From positions 62,001 to 126,000 of the forward strand of contig DF239157.1 in NCBI GenBank assembly GCA_000507305.1: a stretch of DNA of 64,000 nt. The letters run 5' to 3'. The translations under genes were made by a program, and so were the position numbers. The notes under the pieces were generated by a model. The model ran no database searches and was not told the origin of the DNA. It saw only the letters and a program-made list of their open reading frames with translations. Source of the DNA: Breviolum minutum Mf 1.05b.01 (Eukaryota > Sar > Dinophyceae > Suessiales > Symbiodiniaceae). Below, one piece after another: positions 29,501 to 38,500 of the stretch; the stretch's first letter is position 1, and each line of letters opens with the position of its first letter.

Positions 29501-32500
29501 GAGGTCATTTGACGTCTACGGATCCATACATCTTGCGACCAACATTTAGCCTCCCTGAAACGAAGTAAAATCGCCCTAAAAATCAATCGTTGGAAGATAG
29601 AAATTCCTTTTAAAGGGCCCGGCCTATGGCCTATTTTCAGGGGCGAAGTGTTTAGTTTTAGGGACTGTAGCCCTCACAGAATTCAGAAAAATCACCGAGA
29701 CGGATGCAAAATGCTTCAATAGTGTCAATGGCAATTGTTTTGATGACTCTATTTTGTGGTATTCGGGAAGAGTGTAGTCACAGAATTTTTGGGGGTATTC
29801 GGTTTACGTTGAATATAGGTTGGGGTAAGCCCCAAAACACTGGTAACTAAGTGGGTAAATAAGATATTCCAATTTTTATATGGGGCCACTGATAGCATAG
29901 TAGCTATTTTTGGTGAACTTAATGTTTGGTGTATCTATCTATTTCCACTGAGAGGTTCACCTACTCTAATAATCTATTCTTATTATAGGTATAGTTTGGA
30001 TAGTGAAGGTTCCCTAGACAAAAATAACTGAATCAGATAAGTTGGAGATGTATTCATATTTCCTGTATCTATATTTCTGAATTTGTATGAATTATTTTTA
30101 GAAGTTCACGTACAATTCACCCAAATGGATGACATGAACATTCAATTTCAATCTCGAGTCTCATGGATACCTGAGATACATAAGTCCTCAAAAAACATGG
30201 TATATTCTCCATATCAACTGGTTAGCCGGATTTCTTCCATCAACAGTACTACTCCAGGTGTTTCTCTTTGCCTGACTTTGTTTTCAGGTGACCAGGCTTA
30301 CCTTGACCCCTTCGGGTGATGCAGCCGCGTCTCGTGGTGGCTATGACGAGGATGATGAGGATGATCGTCAGGATCGACGTCGAGAAGTGCAAGAAGAATT
30401 AGAACGTGGACCTGGAACCAATGGAACCAGCACTTCGACCTTAATCTAAATTTCTGGAACATACCCCAGACCCTCAACACAAAGATAGGTTTGGAAATCC
30501 TGAATCATATTTGCATTTTAACATACCTGGGATATGTTCCAGTGGTCTGTTTTTGATTTTTTTTGGAACATTATGTTTCGACCTCAGCACTTTATTAAAC
30601 AATGGAGTTTTGGTTCAAACCCCTGCTTCCCTTTATATGTGCTAGGCTCTCAACTCCCTTGATTAGGGATGGTCATCCTACCTTTTATAGGAAATTCCTT
30701 TTGTTTCGAATTGTTTAAGGTGATTTTTTTGCATTTGGTACCCGTGGTAAAATCACCATTAAACATTTAAACCACCATTTGGGAGAAGTATGTTTTAACC
30801 TCGTTCCAAGCATCCAACAGTCGCAAAATCCAAGAAACGACCGTTTGTGCCCTAAAAGGTAAGGTATTCCCATCCCCATAGGATCCAAGGGCATTTACGT
30901 ACATGGTAAATTTTAGGTAAACACACCAGTTCCATGGATCCTATGGGATATATGTTTTTTCCTACTCAAAAAAGAACCATGGAATCTGAGTACAGGAAGG
31001 TTGCAACTTCCAACTAGACTTCCCCGCTTGTTGTGGCCACCCAATTTGTTTAGTTGCAAAAAGGATGTCCTGGCCTTGGAAATTAGGATCAATGAGTTAT
31101 ATTCACCTACTTATAAATGGTTAGCCTCCTGGAAATTAACATATCCCGTACCAAGGCACTTTTGAAGATGATTTTCCTTTTCCCCAGGTGGGATATGTTA
31201 ATTCCCTAGAGGGTAGTATATTGAGGTAACCAACTGATCTTAACCTTCCAACCAGACATCCTTGGTTGGTGTTTCCCTTAGGCGGTGGTTTGGACCTCTT
31301 GGATTTGGGTGGTGTGGGTGATGACAGTCCTGGGCAACGTGGAGCTGCCGGTGGGACGGCCCCTGGTGGTGTTCAGAAGGTGCAAGTGTTGCCATCTACG
31401 TTACTTGGATAACTTGGAGATATGTCCGGAAACTCAAAAAATGGCAAAGCTGGAAAAGTTTTCCACAAGTCGTTGTTTAGATATATTTTTTTGATTGTGA
31501 ACAAGGGTCACACCCCTTCACATGGGAAATCCTATCCGATATCCACCTATTGAGACATGGGGATGTTCCATCTTGCCATGTGAGTTTTCGCGAGTTTTTT
31601 GATGAAAAGAAGAGACAGTTTTGGTGGGTTGGAAAACCCATAGGATCCATGGGACTGCTATATTTGAACTTTGAAAATCAATTTACCAGAAAGATCATCG
31701 AAATGTAGGTAGATATACGATACATGGATCCTACGTTCGAAAATTAGAAGGAATTTCTTGTTTTTTTGAAGTTTGCATACCTTCAAAATTATTCAGAACT
31801 GTAACTGAGCAGTGATGACTTTTTGATGAGCATTCATGAGCTTTTGAAATGCTGTTTTTACATACATAAAATGATGCCCAAAGAAGCAACAAAATGAAGA
31901 TGGAGTATTAATATATACAACATATTAACAAAACACAGAGCCACAAAACACAAGTTTCAAAGTTTGTTGTTCATTGTTTTCACCCCAACAGGCAAATGCA
32001 AACCCCATGGACAGACGGATCTGATTTTGTCTTAAACAAGTTGGTTTCTCAAGTTCAGCCACCTGGTTTGGCGATTCCTTCAAACGACCTAATTCAATAC
32101 TTCAACTTAAAGTGGGCTACCTACCTAAAATGTACCAACCACCTAACCTAGTATTTCAATGTAAACTCAACTGGGTTACCTGCCTAACGGCTCCAATCTA
32201 ACCGCCCCGTGGGGCGTTAAACCGTTTAAGGCAAGCGGGACAACATGGCCATACAGGCTTTTCTGTCTCTGCTGCCTTTGTGAGACAACGAGGCTGGGGG
32301 TTGAAGAAAACCAGTTAGTGGGGTGGGGTTAAAGTTGAAGATAAGTTGCATTTGATGATGAATTTTGAAATTGTAGGAAGGTTTGACAAGATATCATACA
32401 AGATGCAGTTTTTGATGCTGTTGTTTTCCTTTTGGTTGGTTGAGCTATTTCAACTTGGTATGTCCACGTTAAGATTATTGAGGAAAAATCCTAACAAGCA

Positions 32501-35500
32501 GAATCATGTTTAAATAACATCATGTCCGAGCACAGCACATCATGCAGAATCTGAATATGTTTGTTGCCTTTTGCTCAGATGTGCTCGGCGATGTGGTCCA
32601 GTTTCATGATTTGTGCAATGGTCGATCAAGTCAAGTTTTTTGCAGTAGAACAGGGGAGCAATCATCAACCCAAATTAGGACATACTAAGAGACGACTAAA
32701 CCTCAATAGTAGTTGAAAGGAGTCATTTGATATGTGTTATCAAGTAAGAATGCAATTCAAGCTCGTGGCGGGACAAGCAGATGTCCAACCATAGCTTAGG
32801 ATGCATTTAAGGGTGTATATAAGATAGTATCTTATACAGGTGATAGAATCATATAAGATATCCCGGATAGTTGAAATTCTATGCCCTAGTGCTTCAAATA
32901 CCTCATGTTACACGGTGTTTTGTGGCACACAAATTTAACCCACAACCCAAAACCACTTGCAGAAAGGAAAGGCAGCATGAGGGTTAATCGTCCACCTTAC
33001 ACAAATCAAAACCAACATGATCCCAAACAGAACCCTATTTATCCCCCAAACTCCTTTCTATTCTTCCCAAAGGGAACAATTTGGGAAGGACACAAACTCG
33101 ATTTGACATCATTTGACGATATTTGTCGACAACTGGTCCCGGGATCAAGGGAAACCAAAAGTGACCTTCAGAACTTCGCAAAAAAAGCTCCATATTAGAA
33201 GTGTTATGAAGTGTTTCAGAACGAAAAAACACCACGGTTCCCAACACATAGAAAGCCACTGCCGCCGTGGTGCGTCATTACCGTTGCCTGGGTGACCCGG
33301 TTCCAGGCACACCGACCTTGATGATGACCTTTAGCAATTCAAGCAGTGGTCCTCTGAGTGGCTTTGCCATCCAGGCCAGAAAGCATCAACGGAACGTGGT
33401 GGTTTTAAAAAAGTTGTTTATGTTCACCTCTAATTACTTGGGGGAAATGATCCAATTTGACTACCCTCCAGGAAACTAACATATCATATCCCCCCAAAAT
33501 GGCATTTTGAAGATGATTTTCCTTTTCCCAAGGTGGGATATGTTAATCACCTGGAGGGTATATAGTATTTTTCAAATGGGTTGGTTCAACCACCAACTAG
33601 TCAAGAAATGCACACAGGAAAATACCCACCTTGAAGATTAACAATGCACTTAAATAGTTACCGGGACCCAATAGGAAAGTAGTCTTCCAACTATTTTTCA
33701 ATGGCTATGTTAAACTTCAGGGGAGTAGAGCCCCTTTGGTAAACTAACATAGCCATGGAAAATCCACATGTTTTTTCATGGCGATTTGTTAGTTTACCAG
33801 AGGGTAGATGTATATAGGGTGGATTTTGAGATACGTTGGGATGTTTTAGACTAGCAACCTCAGAGATGCTCCAACAGGTACATGTATATCATTCTGGTCA
33901 AATTAATAGGGACCTCACACGACCTCACCCAGAAAGGTTGCTGAGAAAGGGAAATCCCGTCAAAACAGGGCAATCTAGGTTTGTGAAATATTATAATTTG
34001 GCCAGATCATTACAAACGTATACAGTAGATAAGTGAACAAACTAACACATGACATAGAGATTTTAAAGGAATGAACATATGAAAGAAGAAAAGAGGGAAC
34101 TGATACCCTTTCTTGAAAATCAGTTTACATCCCATCCCTACCCGGTAAATGATTTTTGTGGCCAAACGCTTTTTGCACCCAAAAAAGACCTCCCTTTGTC
34201 CAACGATACCGCTCCCCCGGAAACCAGCAGCCCGGGATTTTGTTACAACTCCAAACAACCGCACCCTCCGAAATCCCCACAAATTCAACATAGATACCAA
34301 ACATGGCCATATTTAACATATGGAGATACCACATTTTTCCAAGGCCCGCCCATCATTTTGGGTCCCTCCAGTTTTCAGGGGGTTTTCTTCCCCCAGAACG
34401 AATCGATCGGCGAGGTGAACAAGAATCCCTTTGGCTTTGCGCCAAAGGAACAGTTGGCCGCCCCTGAAATTCAAGCAAATGCTTCCGCAGAGGCCAAGAG
34501 ATTGGGGTTCTTTGGAAGAGGTGATGAGCATTTAACAGAAGTACAGTGCCTGGATATGTTGATTAGATTTGTTGAAGGGGCAGAGCCAAGTAAGATGACT
34601 TAAGTGTGCAGTAGAGACATTCATGGAGCATTCGCCAGTTGAAGGATTTATCATTTTTCACTTGTTCAAATGTTCTTGACCTTACCGTGTTATCGAACAA
34701 ACGGCTAAATACACATAGTATGTTGATGCGAAAAACCAGAATTCAATGAAGAACCTTGAAGTCTAACATAATCATCTATGACTCCGGATGACTCCATATA
34801 TTGGATCATGAAGATTTCCGGGAAGAAACACCTTTCTAAGAAAAATCCAACAGATCCCTGGAACAGACCCCAGGTATCCCAAAATACAAATATGACAGGA
34901 TTTCCATCATCAACAGGTAGTTGAGGGTCTGGGGTATGTTCCAGGGGTCTGTTGGAGTTTTCCGGGAAGAAACACCTTGTTTTTCAATAGGACGTTGCAC
35001 CGGGCCAGAGATCACCGCAGGTCTCGGTGGCAATGGCTGCAGGGCAATTGCTGAGTAACACTCCACCGAGTTCACCATTGCTTTTGCAGGCTTTTTCGGG
35101 GAGAAAGGCTTGAGATAGTCTTCTTGAAAACTAACGGCTGGAACCTGAAAATACTCCTTGGAAAAGGGAAAACATCTATTACAAACCATCCATTTTTAAC
35201 GTTCCATGTTAGTTTTTGAGGGGTGTACTCCCCTGAACACTGACGGCTGGATCCCATTATATGGTGATTTGGTTTAGATGATTTTTCTTTTTCAAACTGT
35301 TTAATTTTCAGGTTCCAAGTCTTAGTTTTCCGGGGTGATGTACTACCGTTGATGACTTTGGAAATCTGGCGTTCGCCACCTGGGATGTTTTTGAAACCCT
35401 GGTCAATGATAGATTGCATGAACTATCTACTAGCTGGTGCAGGATTTCTTTTAACAGTTGGAAGGAGATTTCTGAGAAATCTGAGCTGAAAAGAATTATC

Positions 35501-38500
35501 AACCAGCAAACATAAATAACGATGTCAATCTAGGTGGTGGTTTCAAATATTTCTTATTTTCACCCCTACTTGGGGAAATGATCCAATTTGACCAATACTT
35601 TTCAAATTGGTTGAAACTACCAGCCAGAATTGTTTGCAGTAGAATTTTCAGCCTTTTGACTCTGGATGTTTTTTGATTTGTTTTAGAAAGGTCCAATGAG
35701 AATCATGAGGGGAGATGGATGATGATGCTTGTTTCCAATCTGCATATTTTAGATTTCAAGCCTCCTGGTGGTCACTGACATCCTGCTGGGTAGGGGAGCA
35801 CCCTAATACTCACCCTTCTGAATGGTTTACCTGAGTGTTGTTTGAAGAAGATATCATGCACCTTGGGAAGATTAACATGGAACCTACAAATCACCCCATT
35901 TAGAAAGGAACATGATCTGAACCAAACCTCCATGAGGACATGTTCCATGTCATTTTCAGGGGTGTATCCAAACAATCCTGTCCAAGAAATCTCCTTCCCT
36001 CATCCATTTGTTGTTGTTTCGTGAGAAGCTCCCATCCTGTTTCCTTTCCAGAAAGGTCAGCTGGGGATGGCTCAAACATATTGATTGCAACATGACCAGT
36101 TCTGCTGTCCCCTTTGGATATTCATGAGCCAACTCCCGTATATAAATTCCTCATTCAATTCGCGACATGTTTTTGAAATCAAAGCCAATCTTCCAGCAAC
36201 ATCATGTCTAAGAAGCAACAGCAACAACAACAACAACAGCAACAGCAACAACAACAACAACAACAACCACCACCACCACCACCACCACCACCACCACCAC
36301 CACCACCACCACCAACACCTCCACATTGCCACATCACAAAAGATTTCCCCAAACTTCTAAACTGTCAAAACTCACCTCAGGTGGCCATCAAAACATCGCT
36401 GGATATCTTCTACTTCCACGTGCCCTTTGATCTCTCCGCCGTTTTGGTGGAAAACGCGGCGTTGAGTCGTGATGACTTCACACCTATTTGGCAACGGGTC
36501 GGTGAAGCAGGGCAGAACCTTGGATCCAGACGGGAAGAGAAGTGAGGAAATGGCAAAAAAAACACCTAAACTGGTTGTTTAGTGTATATGGGTGTTTCCA
36601 CAAATAGGGGGGAAACCCCCAAAATGAATGGTGAAAATAATGGAAAACCCGATTGAAATGGATGATTTGGGGGTACCACTATTTTTGGAAACACCCATAT
36701 AGGGGACTACCTGGTTGGTTCAGTTTCACCCCCTGAAAACTACTGTAATGACTGGCTGACTGGAAAATCCCCCATTTTTTTAAATAGGAATTACATCGAC
36801 TCATTCATGGTGGTTTGAAAAACCAGTCATGTTAGTGTTCGGGTTGTTCTGGTTGTTTAGGGGATGTTGGTTGGGATGCAATACTACATACCGTCCAGGG
36901 AACGAGTCCATATCCCACCTGCGGAAAAGGAAGATCATCTTCAAAAGTGCCTTTTTGGGGGGATATGTTAGTTCCCAGCAGGGTCACCCAGTTCTGTGGG
37001 GATTTTTTTAAACCATGACATACGGATCCCTAAAAAACAACCAGGATTCAACGGAAAGTAAGAAGGTTCTTGTGTTCCGTGACTCAAATGATGAAATTCC
37101 TGGGGTGGAATTTCCAAAGGTACTCTCGAGCCGCGGATCCAGTTATGAATAGGGTTATGACCCTTATAAATGGCCTCATAAATTGGTAGCTGGGGTTATT
37201 TCATTTATTTCACCCCTAAAACTGGAGTGTTATGGGCCCCTACTTTTTAACTGGTATCTTCGGGGGTCCAAAACCCATCATGCTGGAAGGACTCCAGACA
37301 TTTTGACAAAACCAGGTGTTTTCTTTCCAAATATTTTGAAGAAGATACATCAAGGAAGGTTCACCATGTTATTTTCTGAAGATTTGGGAAGCTGGATGAT
37401 GATGATCCAAAAAGTGATGATACATCAGTGATGATATGCAACTTGTGGATGATTTGAAACCACCTCCCACTACAGAAGAAAAGTTGAATAAATCAAAGGA
37501 GTATGATATACTTTTACGTACGATATATGATATTAAGTTACCACATTTCCTAGCTGGTGCGAACGGAAGGGAGCGATGAAAACGAGCCTTTGGCGTATCG
37601 AAAATCCCTTCGACCCAATAGGGAGCCAACGAGCTAACCCTCCACGACTTCGATCTGCACATCTTAGATAAGAGTAGATCTATATATCAACCCAACTATA
37701 AGGGATTTGTTTGCCATTGCTGAACTTGACTTATTAGGCATCATTTAGGCATCATTTAGGCATTCAAAGGTTGTTGGGGGAAGATGCATCACTCCAAATT
37801 GTTGAACCAAAGGTTGTGTACATAATATGTATTATCTATATATTATATAATATATATATATATATATCAAGAACCTTATTATTGTTATCACATGGAATTT
37901 CACTCTATCTGGTCAAATCATAGGGACCTCACCTCACCCCAATAGCTAAGGAAGGGACGCCCCTTTATTTCCGGAAAATCCAGGTTGGTGAAATATTACG
38001 CAGATGCTCCATGAATTATTTACTGTACCTACATCAGAGGAAAAATGGCCACTTTCAAGGGGAAATGGCTTGGTAAATATTTCCTACGTGGAGCATCTGG
38101 GTTATAATTTGGCATCTGGGTTCCCATTTATAAGTAAATGAAATAGCCCATTGATCTTAACCATTGATCCTGACTTCCAACATAGAGTCTATGTTAGCTC
38201 ATTGACACCCCCGATTTTGAACTTCAGGAAAGTGGCGATGATTTCCATGGACCGACCCATGGATGTAGAGACTCGGCAAGATGATATGTGCATATATAAG
38301 TACGTACAGATACCTATGTTGTATACTATATGTATATACAAACATGTGCAGATGCAGCTTTTTCAAGTTATATGCCCATATATATATATATAACCTGCCG
38401 TGCTGCCTATCATGCTTATTCCCCAAATGGGAGACTGATGAGTTTGATTCGCATAGTTTTTCGTAAGACCTTCATCGAGTGGTGGCATCCTGTGTGGATG

